This document shows positions 9,268 to 17,898 of a stretch of DNA of 64,000 nt, in pieces. Numbering within the stretch: the stretch's first letter is position 1; each line of letters opens with the position of its first letter. Under the pieces are notes generated by a model, which searched no databases, was not told where the DNA came from, and worked only from the letters and a program-made list of their open reading frames with translations. This DNA comes from Trichocoleus sp. GTDB taxonomy: Bacteria; Cyanobacteriota; Cyanobacteriia; Elainellales; Elainellaceae. A program made the position numbers and the translations under genes. The DNA lies in assembly GCA_036702865.1 (NCBI GenBank), contig DATNQD010000054.1:1-64000 (forward strand). Direction: 5' to 3'.

Positions 9268-9574
9268 AGTGGATTGCTACAAATGCGTTTCGACTCAGTT
9301 GCCAACCCCAGACGGGCATCAGCATCGCGATGATTCTGATTGAATAATTAGAACCCTCATCAGAACCATTATTCCGCAGACTGAGCCATCCCCGATAGGC
9401 TGATCGCTAAATTGGGAGAAGGCAGGAAATTGGCCGATCGAGCAGGTATCCCTCAAGAAACGGGATGAACGCCCTCAAAATAAAATAGGGCAGCAGAGCC
9501 AATCAATGCTCTTACTACCCCTGAGACTGCGGAGAGACGAATTTTTAACGAAACGTATCTACCCAGGAAAACAC
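9268..9574. other. Intergenic region with two small hairpins
   Basis: 307 bp containing the promoter side of dapL and the 3' side of the DUF4278 gene. Two short inverted repeats are visible: ATCCC/GGGAT at 9448-9466 and GCCCT/AGGGC at 9471-9491. Neither is followed by a T run on the minus strand, so they are not clear terminators. No gene seen. Confidence 0.5.
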
Positions 9575-9994
9575 CTAGGCAAACAGATTAAATTCCCGCT
9601 CCAAATCCTGAAGCAGTAGCTCGTCACCCCGCATCTTTGCTGCTTGAATTCGCTGCTCCAGGCGGCGTCTGATGTTTTGCCGATGTACTTCGGTCACTTC
9701 ATCTTTCTGAAGTCGTTGAATCTGCAGTGCTAGAGGTAGCCCCGAAACGGTCGATCGAGCAGGTGGCTCAACAGCAGAACGAGAATTCAGAGCCGCTTGA
9801 AGCTGACCCCTTACATCGGTACGGCAAACTGCTCCCCGATAGAGCAGGGTATGAACAGGCTGAGGGACGGGAACGTGACGAGGATAACTGACGCCGAAGG
9901 ACTGACCTCGATATTGCCCTGTCAAACCACTGTTTGTCATTTCTACCGAAGTCGGATCATAATCGTATTCGGCACCACGATATGAGAGTCTCAT
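9575..9994 (-). CDS. DUF4278 domain-containing protein
   Basis: 139 residues. The N-terminal MRLSYRGAEYDYDP and later GQYRGQSFGVSYPR plus LLYRGAVCRT form the short RG-centred repeat that defines DUF4278, a family common in cyanobacteria with unknown role. The C-terminal 55 residues are charged and helical (RQNIRRRLEQRIQAAKMRGDE), possibly a coiled coil. No signal peptide. Monocistronic between dapL and the amino-acid transporter operon. Confidence 0.85.
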   Translation of the reverse strand: MRLSYRGAEYDYDPTSVEMTNSGLTGQYRGQSFGVSYPRHVPVPQPVHTLLYRGAVCRTDVRGQLQAALNSRSAVEPPARSTVSGLPLALQIQRLQKDEVTEVHRQNIRRRLEQRIQAAKMRGDELLLQDLEREFNLFA

Positions 9995-10314
9995 ATACTC
10001 TGGCTCCTAAAGGTTTATGGTGTGATTGTGATCAAATAGGGCGCGTTCCTTCGGGTCAATACCCTACTTCCGTCTCTTTGCACGTTTTCAAGAACACTCT
10101 GAGCAAACGCTAAAAGAGATGAACGTCTTTTGGATCTTTCTGTATCTTATTTTACGGTTTTATTCGCGGAAAAGCAAAGTGAGCAAACTTAACGAAAGTC
10201 GGATTCTTGTCTAAGTTTTATGTCTAAAAACGTACGTCTTTAGATAGATATTAAAAAATCCACTGGTTTTACCCCTTTCTTAAAGCCCTTTTAATTTCTT
10301 CTTATCAGCTTCTT
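9995..10314. other. Intergenic region, AT-rich
   Basis: 320 bp between the last gene of the amino-acid transporter operon and the DUF4278 gene. It should hold the DUF4278 promoter and the operon terminator. The right half is AT-rich with ACGTACGT at 10229-10236 region. No coding or RNA feature recognised. Confidence 0.4.
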
Positions 10315-11028
10315 CTAACCAAGATAAGCCTTCCGAATCCGTTCATCTGTAAGAAGCTCAGCGGCAGCACTGGTTAGCGTCATCTGTCCTGCCTCCAATA
10401 CATAAACCCGATCGGCAGTTTGCAGGGCAAGATTCGCGTTTTGCTCAACTAATAAGACGGTGACGCCTGTTTCTCGAAGCTGCCGAATCACAGCAAAGAT
10501 TTCGCGCACAATTTGCGGAGCCAGCCCCAAGCTCGGTTCATCTAACAGCAGCAGCCGGGGACGGCTCATGAGTGCCCGCGCAATTGCCAGCATTTGTTGT
10601 TCCCCACCGCTCAGGGTTCCGGCAAGCTGATTGCGTCGTTCGCCCAAACGGGGAAACGTGAGGAACTGCTTCTCGATGTCAGACTTGATACCCAGACGAT
10701 CGGAGCGGGTAAACGCCCCTAGCTCCAGATTGGTCAAAATGGTTTGTCGCGTTAAGACCCGTCGCCCTTCGGGACTTTGAGCAATTCCCATTTGCACTAC
10801 CTGGCTCGGCGACAGCCGCGTTATTTCCTGCCCCTGATATAAAATTTGCCCTTGCACCGGATTCACCAACCGCGAGATTGCCCGCAACGTCGTCGTTTTA
10901 CCTGCTCCATTCGAGCCAATCAGCGTCACAATCTCCCCCTCAGCGATCTCCAAATTCAGATTCAGAAGCGCTTGAATTGCACCATAGTTGACAAAGAGGT
11001 TCTTCAGTTCCAGTAATCGTTTGCTCAT
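10315..11028 (-). CDS. livF: Amino-acid ABC transporter ATPase, LivF type
   Basis: 237 residues, one ABC domain. Walker A IGSNGAGKTT near residue 38, signature LSGGEQQM, Walker B RLLLLDEPSLGL, and switch His replaced in the usual LivF way (LLVEQNANLAL). One of two ATPases that power branched-chain or neutral amino-acid import. Last gene of the operon running leftward from 15314. About 190 bp, partly low-complexity TTAGGGGTTAG-like sequence, separate it from the LivG gene, more than elsewhere in the operon. Confidence 0.92.
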   Translation of the reverse strand: MSKRLLELKNLFVNYGAIQALLNLNLEIAEGEIVTLIGSNGAGKTTTLRAISRLVNPVQGQILYQGQEITRLSPSQVVQMGIAQSPEGRRVLTRQTILTNLELGAFTRSDRLGIKSDIEKQFLTFPRLGERRNQLAGTLSGGEQQMLAIARALMSRPRLLLLDEPSLGLAPQIVREIFAVIRQLRETGVTVLLVEQNANLALQTADRVYVLEAGQMTLTSAAAELLTDERIRKAYLG

Positions 11029-11221
11029 AATTGCGCGGGGTTAGGAAACAGGGATTCGGAGCCAGGGTTAGGGGTTAGGTTTGGGCGTCGCTGAGTTCAA
11101 TCGAATTGTTTGTGATTAATTGTTTGTGATTAAGTGTGATCAAGATTGATCAGGAGTAAGCCTACTCATTTTCATCCCGCATCTCTTCTCCCTGCAAAAT
11201 CCGCGTCCTCTTGGCACATCC

Positions 11222-12007
11222 TCACTCTCCCAGATAAGCCATAATCACTGCCGGATCATTCCGCACCGTTGCCGGGTCACCCAGGGCAATAAGCTGCCCA
11301 AAATCGAGTACGGCAATTCGATCGCACAAGTTCATTACCAGTGGTACGTGGTGTTCAATCAAGACAATGGTGAGATGGAATCGATCGCGGATGTCTCTGA
11401 TTAAGCTGCTTAAGGCTCCTTTTTCATTTGGGTTCATGCCTGCGGCGGGTTCGTCGAGCAAGAGCAGTTGGGGTTCAAGCGCGAGGGCACGGGCAAGTTC
11501 TAAGCGTCGCTGGTCACCATAGGCTAGATTGCGGGCAGTTTGGTTCGCTTTATCTGCTAAGCCAACTAATTCCAGCAGCGCAAAGGCTTTTAATTGAGTT
11601 TCCTGTTCTTCTGCAACAGCAGCGGGGACAGCAAAAATTCCTTTCAGCAAGCCAGTTTTTGTGTGAACATAGCGGGCGATTGCAACATTTTCCAAGACGG
11701 ATAAGTTGCCAAATAATCGCAAGTTTTGAAAGGTACGAGCAATTCCTTTACTGGCAATTTGGTGAGGACGCTGTTTCGTGATGGACTGTCCCTGGTAGAG
11801 CAGACTGCCGCTTGAAGGGGGTATCAAGCCCGTAATGACATTAAATAAAGTCGTTTTTCCGGCTCCATTGGGACCAATCAAGCCAAAAATTTCTCCCGTT
11901 TGAACGGCAAATGAAACATGATTAACCGCGATCAATCCACTAAATCGCCTTGTCACTTGCTCAACAGCCAAAATCGTTGCGGGTTCAGTTGAAGAATGAA
12001 TCATCAC
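11222..12007 (-). CDS. livG: Amino-acid ABC transporter ATPase, LivG type
   Basis: 261 residues. Walker A GPNGAGKTT, signature region LAYGDQRRLELA (the LivG form of the LSGGQ motif), Walker B LLLLDEPAAGMNP and switch His in LIEHHVPLVM. The MNP after Walker B and the LAYGDQRRLE motif are diagnostic of LivG rather than LivF. Partner of the LivF ATPase and the two permeases. It starts 56 bp after the end of the LivM gene. Confidence 0.93.
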   Translation of the reverse strand: MMIHSSTEPATILAVEQVTRRFSGLIAVNHVSFAVQTGEIFGLIGPNGAGKTTLFNVITGLIPPSSGSLLYQGQSITKQRPHQIASKGIARTFQNLRLFGNLSVLENVAIARYVHTKTGLLKGIFAVPAAVAEEQETQLKAFALLELVGLADKANQTARNLAYGDQRRLELARALALEPQLLLLDEPAAGMNPNEKGALSSLIRDIRDRFHLTIVLIEHHVPLVMNLCDRIAVLDFGQLIALGDPATVRNDPAVIMAYLGE

Positions 12008-12062
12008 AGTTGCATTTTGAGCTCAGGAAAACGATCGCCTCAGTTGGAAGCCTCAGGAAGCC

Positions 12063-13016
12063 TCAGTTTGAAGAATTCAGCTTTTTATCCTTGTTGAACG
12101 ATCGTTTGATCCGATCTAGCAACTCAGGGGTGATCAGTCCTTGTGGATAGAAAACCGTGCCCACAACAATCAACAAACCGTAGATTACTAGCCGTCCATC
12201 CTGAAGAAATTGCGCGAACCACGGGGGTAAGCCTGGCAATCCGGCAGCAGCACGTAACACTTCTGGGAGAGCCGTTAGCACCATTCCCCCCACCACAGGA
12301 CCCACAAACGTTCTTGAGCCGCCACTGAGCACAAACGCCAGATAAACAATACTGGCATCAAAGGTTCCTTGTCTGGCATTCCAGGTGTTGAGGAAATGAG
12401 CGCTGACTGCACCCACAATGCCTGCCAGTACGGCTCCCAGAGTAAAGGAAAGCACCTTATATCGAGTTGGGTTAATGCCCATCGTATCGGCAGCCAGTTC
12501 ATCTTCTCGAATTGCCCGCATCACGCGCCCGACTTCAATCCGTTCCAGACGATAAAGAAACGCCATACTCAAGAGCAACAGCGGCAGCACCAGCCACAAA
12601 TAGCCAATTTGAGTCGTGAAAGGCTGAGGAATGCCAAAAATCCCAACGGCTCCCCCGGTGATATCCAAATTCAACGACAGAACGCGCAAAATTTCGACAA
12701 AAGCGATCGTCGCAATTGCCAGATAAATTCCCCGTAATCGCAATACCGGAATCCCCAATGCCACCGCTACCAGGGCAGAGACGATCGCCGCCAGCAGCAT
12801 TTCAAACAGCACATAAGGCAGCGGAAACGTCGTGCCTGAGAACTGAAAAACTTGAGTTGAGAGAATCGCTGCAATATAGCCACCCAGCGCATAGAAACCC
12901 GGTGATGCCAGTGACAACTGACCCGACATCAGCGGCAAGTAAACCGACAAACCCAGCATTGCCCCAAACAGCATGGAGACAATTAGAAAGCCATAAGTAT
13001 CAAGAAATGCAAACAT
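12063..13016 (-). CDS. livM: Amino-acid ABC transporter permease, LivM type
   Basis: 317 residues with eight to ten hydrophobic segments. The BPD_transp_2 coupling region shows AIREDELAADTMGINPTRYK near residue 190 and the LAFVLSGGSRTFVGPVVGG stretch typical of LivM. Forms the inner-membrane channel with the LivH protein. The gene ends close to livG and follows livH with about 30 bp between. Confidence 0.92.
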   Translation of the reverse strand: MFAFLDTYGFLIVSMLFGAMLGLSVYLPLMSGQLSLASPGFYALGGYIAAILSTQVFQFSGTTFPLPYVLFEMLLAAIVSALVAVALGIPVLRLRGIYLAIATIAFVEILRVLSLNLDITGGAVGIFGIPQPFTTQIGYLWLVLPLLLLSMAFLYRLERIEVGRVMRAIREDELAADTMGINPTRYKVLSFTLGAVLAGIVGAVSAHFLNTWNARQGTFDASIVYLAFVLSGGSRTFVGPVVGGMVLTALPEVLRAAAGLPGLPPWFAQFLQDGRLVIYGLLIVVGTVFYPQGLITPELLDRIKRSFNKDKKLNSSN

Positions 13017-13046
13017 GGGAAAACTCTGCGATCGAGGAAGGCTCGT

Positions 13047-13997
13047 CTAAACTTTTTGAATTTGTCTGCGTCCTAATAAGCCTTGAGGACGAACCAGCAG
13101 CATGATGAATAAGAGAGCGAAGGCGATCGCGTCTTTATAGCCTGAAAAATCAGCGGGGACAAAGGCTTCTGCTAAACCAATCACTAAGCCACCGATCACA
13201 GCACCGGGAATATTGCCCAACCCGCCTAACACAATCACGCCAAGCCCTTTTAAGCCAAACGCAATCCCAAAATAAGGGCCGGCAATACTGACGCTAGAGC
13301 CAACGAGGGTTCCGGCAACGCCACCCAAAAAGCCGCTTAAAAAGAAGGTGAGTGTAATAAAGCGTTCTGTATCAATTCCGAGCAGGCTGGCAGTCGTTGC
13401 ATCTTCAGCCACGGCTTGTAGCGCCTTACCAACTCTCGTAAAGCTGATGAAATAAGTAAGAATGGCAACCACCACCGCAGAAACCGCAAAGATAACGATT
13501 TGCACCGTGCGAATGACGATCGGTCGATCGGTTGTGCCAAAGTTTACAGAGGCAGGTAAGTTGCCGTAAATATTATCGGAAAATGTATAGATTTCCGCAC
13601 CCACTAAGTATTGAATGATGTTCACAATAACAACGGCTGCACCCAAACTAGAAACCAGCGTCAGCAAAGGATCTGCCCCCCGCAAGCGCAACGGTCTAAA
13701 TGCCAATCGTTCTATTAAAACAGAAGCCAAACCTGCCAAGATGCTGCCCAAAATTAGCGCGACAAAAAACGGAAATTTGATCGGCAGCGAGGCATTTGCC
13801 AAAAGCCCATTAAACCCAAACACACCCCCTGTTAGCGCATAAGTGAAATAAGCTCCAAGGGTGAAAACGGCTCCATGGGCAAAGTTGATAATTCCCAGAA
13901 TTGAGAAAACTAATGTATACCCTAATGCAAAAATGGCGTAGACACTGCCGATCGACAATCCATTGAGCACCTGTTGCAAAAAAAATGTGAGATCCAT
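13047..13997 (-). CDS. livH: Amino-acid ABC transporter permease, LivH type
   Basis: 316 residues from ATG 13997 (MDLTFFLQQVLNGLSIGSVY), the usual LivH N-terminus; a longer frame to 14078 would add residues encoded by a dispersed repeat and is unlikely. Motifs include FAHGAVFTLGAY, RPLRLRGADPLLTLVSSLG and VAEDATTASLLGID, the last being the ATPase-coupling loop. An 87-bp leader separates it from the binding-protein gene and contains a strong hairpin. Confidence 0.92.
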   Translation of the reverse strand: MDLTFFLQQVLNGLSIGSVYAIFALGYTLVFSILGIINFAHGAVFTLGAYFTYALTGGVFGFNGLLANASLPIKFPFFVALILGSILAGLASVLIERLAFRPLRLRGADPLLTLVSSLGAAVVIVNIIQYLVGAEIYTFSDNIYGNLPASVNFGTTDRPIVIRTVQIVIFAVSAVVVAILTYFISFTRVGKALQAVAEDATTASLLGIDTERFITLTFFLSGFLGGVAGTLVGSSVSIAGPYFGIAFGLKGLGVIVLGGLGNIPGAVIGGLVIGLAEAFVPADFSGYKDAIAFALLFIMLLVRPQGLLGRRQIQKV

Positions 13998-14040
13998 CGA
14001 TCGTCTCGTAATGGTCGAGCTGAGACTGGCAAACAAAAAC

Positions 14041-14080
14041 TCAAAGTCCCCCAGGGTTGGGGGATTGAGGGCACTCAAAA
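14041..14080. repeat. Dispersed hairpin repeat, copy A
   Basis: Between the binding-protein gene and livH. TCCCCC at 14047-14052 pairs with GGGGGA at 14059-14064 around a six-base loop. On the minus strand the hairpin is followed by a T-rich stretch, so it could act as a partial terminator or protect the 3' end of the abundant binding-protein message. Related sequences occur at 26686, 40047 and 51990. Confidence 0.7.
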
Positions 14081-14084
14081 AGCA

Positions 14085-15314
14085 CTATTTCAAGAAGTCA
14101 AATCGTCCATTGTTGCCATCTGCATCCATTTTGATCTGGGCTACATAAAACTGGCTCTGCTGTACTTCGCCTTCAGGATCAAACGAAATTGCCCCCAGAG
14201 GCGTGTCATATTTTCCGGCGAGAATTTGCTGATTGAGGTTCGATCGCAGTTGTTCAAGTGAGAGTGTATTCAGCTTGGTTTTATTGTCTAATGTTTTCAG
14301 CGCCTCGACAAAAACCTGCACACCTGTAAAAGCCTGGGCGCTAAACTGAGGCGGCTCTTTATCTTTGTTTTGCGCTTTATAGGCTTCGCGGAACGCTTTA
14401 TTAATCGGTGAATCTAGCTGAGGGCTGTATGCTTGAGCAATCAAAATGCCATCACAATCCTTTTTGCACACTGGAAAAAGGTTTGAGGTGTTTAAGCCAT
14501 TGCCGCCAATGATCTGTTCCTTGTAGCCCAGTTCTCTCAACTGTTTCACCAAATTACCGCCATCTGCTGCTAGACCTGAAATGATGATCAAATCAGGCTT
14601 GAGATTCATTGCATTCGTCGCTTGGCTTTGGAAGTCAGTATCTGTCGTTTGAAACTTTTGCACGGTAACAACGTTCAAACCAGCTTCTTTAACCGCTTGC
14701 TGAAAGGTTTCTGTTTCGGATTTGCTGAAGGCATCATTTTGAGCAAAGAAAACAGCTACATTTTTGATGCTCGGATTAATCTTAAGAGCTGCTTTGAGAG
14801 CGTTGGGTGCAACGACCGCAACAGGCGCAGAAACACGAGCGATATAGTCACCAATTTGAGGAATATTTTTCGCGGTATTCGAGGGAGCCAGCACCGGAAC
14901 TTTCGCCCTTTCAGCAACCGGATCGGCTCCAAATGCCTGCTGCGACAGCGTAGGTCCCACAATACCCACCACTTTATCCCTTGTAATCAGGGTATTAAAC
15001 GCATTAATTGCGCCTTGTTCATCGCCTGCGGTGTCTTGAAGAGAAAGCTTAATGGGTCTACCGTTCACACCGCCTGCCTGGTTGAAGAAGGTTTCAGCAA
15101 TTTTTGCCCCAATCACCTGTTCTTGTCCCAGAAGGGCAACGTTACTGGTCTGCGCGACTGCAACACCAAGCGGAATTGGGTCGTTATTTCCTCCAGAGCT
15201 TGCAACCCCATTACTTGATGCCGTTGGGTTGGTGTTAGTCTGGGCGCAGGCAACAACCAGGGCAAATGTACAAAAACCAAGGAATAATTTTGTAATAAAT
15301 CTTCTTGATATCAT
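14085..15314 (-). CDS. Amino-acid ABC transporter substrate-binding lipoprotein
   Basis: 409 residues from ATG 15314. The N-terminus has a basic start, hydrophobic stretch and lipobox ALVVAC, so it is a lipoprotein facing the periplasm. The rest is a periplasmic-binding-protein type I fold of the Liv/Urt family: PIPLGVAVAQTSNVALLGQEQ, VVGIVGPTLSQQAFGADPVA, and IIISGLAADGGNLVKQLRELG. Ligand is likely branched-chain or neutral amino acids; the urea-specific UrtA features are not seen. The start is set by AGGAG with a nine-base spacer. First gene of the five-gene operon. Confidence 0.9.
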   Translation of the reverse strand: MISRRFITKLFLGFCTFALVVACAQTNTNPTASSNGVASSGGNNDPIPLGVAVAQTSNVALLGQEQVIGAKIAETFFNQAGGVNGRPIKLSLQDTAGDEQGAINAFNTLITRDKVVGIVGPTLSQQAFGADPVAERAKVPVLAPSNTAKNIPQIGDYIARVSAPVAVVAPNALKAALKINPSIKNVAVFFAQNDAFSKSETETFQQAVKEAGLNVVTVQKFQTTDTDFQSQATNAMNLKPDLIIISGLAADGGNLVKQLRELGYKEQIIGGNGLNTSNLFPVCKKDCDGILIAQAYSPQLDSPINKAFREAYKAQNKDKEPPQFSAQAFTGVQVFVEALKTLDNKTKLNTLSLEQLRSNLNQQILAGKYDTPLGAISFDPEGEVQQSQFYVAQIKMDADGNNGRFDFLK

Positions 15315-15661
15315 TGGGTTCAATCTCCTAAATAGCGCAGTAGCATATCCCAACAGTAGAGCCTCTCAGAGTGTATGAAGTGAGTGTTTTCAAGCTCGTT
15401 TTATTTCAGTGCAAATCTATTATTGCAACCTTTTGATCACAATTTTTGCTCACAAGTTGTAACAAGTTTTTTGAGGATTTAATCACTCGATCGCCCGCTC
15501 ACCGCTTCCCGGCTCAAGCCCAATTTGATTTTTGCTTCAACTACGAAAAGATTTGTTGATTGCAACTGAGCTAAACCTAAGATAGCAACATCGATCGCCA
15601 TCGCCGTAGCAAGATGACGAAAGCTTAAAATTCTATTGACCCTTCTAGATTAAAAGAACCT
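15315..15661. promoter_or_regulatory. Divergent promoter region, liv operon and AmpG-like gene
   Basis: 347 bp between two divergent genes, AT-rich in the centre (15400-15480). It must hold the promoters of the amino-acid transporter operon and the AmpG-like permease. I searched by eye for the NtcA pattern GTA-N8-TAC and did not find a convincing one. Confidence 0.45.
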
Positions 15662-16954
15662 GTGCAACCGATTCAGTCTTTTCTGCAAGTCTTTCAGAGT
15701 CGCAAAATGGCAGCCCTGCTTCTGTTGGGCTTCGCTTCCGGGTTACCCCTTTTCTTGACCAGTAAAACGCTACAAGCCTGGATGACTGTCGAGAAAGTTG
15801 ACTTAGGGGCGATCGGTCTCTTCAGTTTGGTAGCGCTGCCCTACTCGCTCAAGTTTCTCTGGTCGCCATTGCTCGATCGCTATGTGCCGCCTTTTCTCGG
15901 ACGCAGAAGAGGCTGGTTGCTGCTCATCCAAATTGCCCTGACCGTATCGATCGCGGCGATGTCGCTGCAAAATCCCCGTCAATCTCTGCAACTTCTGGCA
16001 TTCAATGCCGTCCTGATTGCTTTCTTTAGCGCCAGTCAAGACATTGCAGTCGATGCCTATCGGGTGGATGTGCTGGAGGAGCGAGAAACCGGAGCAGGAG
16101 CAGCAGTTGCAGTCTTAGGCTATCGCATTGCGCTTTTGGTAACCGGATCAGTGGCACTCGTCCTGGCAGATCAAATTCCCTGGACGCTGGTTTACCTTTG
16201 TCTTGCCGGATTGATGGTGTTGACCATTCTCGTGACGCTGTTTGCTCCAGAACCAAAGCAGATCGATCGCCCACCCAGTACATTAGCAGAAGCCGTTATT
16301 TTACCGTTTCAAGAATTCTTCCAGCGATCGGGGCTGAATCAAGGGTTGCTAATCCTGCTTTTCGTCGTTTTGTATCGCTTTGGCGATGGTTTAGTTGGCA
16401 ACATGGCAACGCCGTTTTTGCTACAAGTAGGCTTCAGCCAAACAGATATCGGCACAATTCAAGGTGGGATGGGGCTACTGGCAACGATCGTCGGGGCACT
16501 GGCAGGGGGAGCAATTCTCAGCCGGATTGGAATTTATCGATCGCTCTGGATTTTTGGCATCTTCCAGGCAGTAAGTAACCTGGCATATTTCGCTTTGGCG
16601 CAGTTGGGGCAGAACTACCCCACCCTGATCCTGGCAATTAATATCGAAAATTTTTGCGGTGGTTTGGGCACATCGGCATTTGTGGCATATCTCATCAGCC
16701 TGTGCAATCATCGCTTTTCAGCAACACAATATGCTTTACTATCGAGTCTGGTTGCCGTCAGCCGTGATATTTTAGTCGCTCCTGCCGGACAAATCGCTAA
16801 AGCAACTGGATGGTCGGTTTTCTTTCTGCTGACCCTGGTTGCTGCCCTGCCCGGACTTTTGCTGCTGCCCCTCTGTGCTCCCTGGACGCCCAAACCGCCG
16901 ACAATGCCAAGACCCGGACTGGAGACAGACGAAGAAGGACGATCGCAGTTGTAG
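15662..16954 (+). CDS. ampG: AmpG-like MFS permease
   Basis: 430 residues, about twelve hydrophobic segments. N-terminus LLLGFASGLPLFLTSKTLQAWM is the AmpG signature, followed by LPYSLKFLWSPLLDRY and GRRRGWLLLIQ, the helix 2-3 loop motif. AmpG imports muropeptides for cell-wall recycling; cyanobacterial homologues may have other substrates. Starts at GTG 15662, as no ATG lies nearer to the conserved N-terminus. The C-terminus ends in a short polar tail. Confidence 0.85.
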   Translation: MQPIQSFLQVFQSRKMAALLLLGFASGLPLFLTSKTLQAWMTVEKVDLGAIGLFSLVALPYSLKFLWSPLLDRYVPPFLGRRRGWLLLIQIALTVSIAAMSLQNPRQSLQLLAFNAVLIAFFSASQDIAVDAYRVDVLEERETGAGAAVAVLGYRIALLVTGSVALVLADQIPWTLVYLCLAGLMVLTILVTLFAPEPKQIDRPPSTLAEAVILPFQEFFQRSGLNQGLLILLFVVLYRFGDGLVGNMATPFLLQVGFSQTDIGTIQGGMGLLATIVGALAGGAILSRIGIYRSLWIFGIFQAVSNLAYFALAQLGQNYPTLILAINIENFCGGLGTSAFVAYLISLCNHRFSATQYALLSSLVAVSRDILVAPAGQIAKATGWSVFFLLTLVAALPGLLLLPLCAPWTPKPPTMPRPGLETDEEGRSQL

Positions 16955-17018
16955 GATAGAAGAAGAGAATTAAAACTTTATTCTTAATTCAACTTTCTAT
17001 CCCCCCTTCCCAGTCAGC

Positions 17019-17261
17019 ATGGCTATTTTTCGTCAATATATTGCCCCTCTCATTGTCGTTTTAATCTTCCTCGTTGCCCTGGTTGCAGTCAGCGCGCGGA
17101 TCTTTCTGCCTTCTGACTTAGCAGCTCCTGCACCGATCGAAGAAATTAATCCCCAACCTGCAAAATCTGCTCAGGCTCCAGGCAAAGTTGCTGGGCTACC
17201 CCCCTCGCTCGAAACCCTGGTCCATGGCTTGCCTGTGGACAGTGTGGGAACTCGCCTATAG
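17019..17261 (+). CDS. Small single-pass membrane protein
   Basis: 80 residues. One N-terminal transmembrane helix (IAPLIVVLIFLVALVAVSA, about residues 8-26) followed by a Pro/Ala-rich polar region. Not recognised. ATG 17019 lies 64 bp after the AmpG-like gene, and the acetyltransferase starts 25 bp further on, so the three are probably co-transcribed. It could be a periplasmic anchor or spacer protein. Confidence 0.55.
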   Translation: MAIFRQYIAPLIVVLIFLVALVAVSARIFLPSDLAAPAPIEEINPQPAKSAQAPGKVAGLPPSLETLVHGLPVDSVGTRL

Positions 17262-17286
17262 TTTCTTTGCAAGACAAACCTTTACC

Positions 17287-17787
17287 GTGACAAACTTCCC
17301 GATCCCTGGCTATACCCTTCGCGTTGGATCGGGACTCGATCGCGCGTTGCTCGTCAAATTGATGCAGCGTACCTATCAAGAACTCTTCCCCAATCAAGGT
17401 TTTGCCCACCTCTCTCAAACCGTTGATCAATATCTCTCGAAGGAAACGCCGCTGTGGTGGGTGGAAGAAGACAGAGAGACGCATAGCCAGGAAAACGCTG
17501 CATTCCCAGCTACGCCATCTCCCATCGCCTGCCTTTGGATAGGAACTGCGATCGATCAAATTCAGGGCGAGCGAAACACCTACATTTTTTTGCTATATGT
17601 CAGCCCAGCCCATCGACGACAGGGAATTGGGTTTGCGCTGATGCAGCTTGTAGAAGATTGGGCAAAAGCGCGGGGCGATCAACAGATCGGGCTTCAGGTG
17701 TTTCAGCAGAATCAGCCTGCGTTGAATTTATACGAGAAGCTAGGCTATAAATCACAGTCGATTTGGATGGTAAAGCAATTGGGATAG
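17287..17787 (+). CDS. GNAT-family N-acetyltransferase
   Basis: 166 residues from GTG 17287 (MTNFPIPGYTLRVGSGLDRA). The acetyl-CoA site is VSPAHRRQGIGFALMQLVEDWA, with the Q/R-x-x-G-x-G/A pattern, and the C-terminal QPALNLYEKLGY is the usual GNAT end. A longer frame from ATG 17188 overlaps the preceding gene by 74 bp and encodes sequence unlike GNAT N-termini, so the GTG is preferred. Substrate unknown. Confidence 0.8.
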   Translation: MTNFPIPGYTLRVGSGLDRALLVKLMQRTYQELFPNQGFAHLSQTVDQYLSKETPLWWVEEDRETHSQENAAFPATPSPIACLWIGTAIDQIQGERNTYIFLLYVSPAHRRQGIGFALMQLVEDWAKARGDQQIGLQVFQQNQPALNLYEKLGYKSQSIWMVKQLG

Positions 17788-17898
17788 CGGGACGAAAAAT
17801 ATCCTCCACTGCAACTTTTTTTGTTGCAACAAAGGATAAGTTCTAACGGGCTACCAAACTGCTGAAGTAAAACGCTGAAACAGGCTACCTAATGTTGT

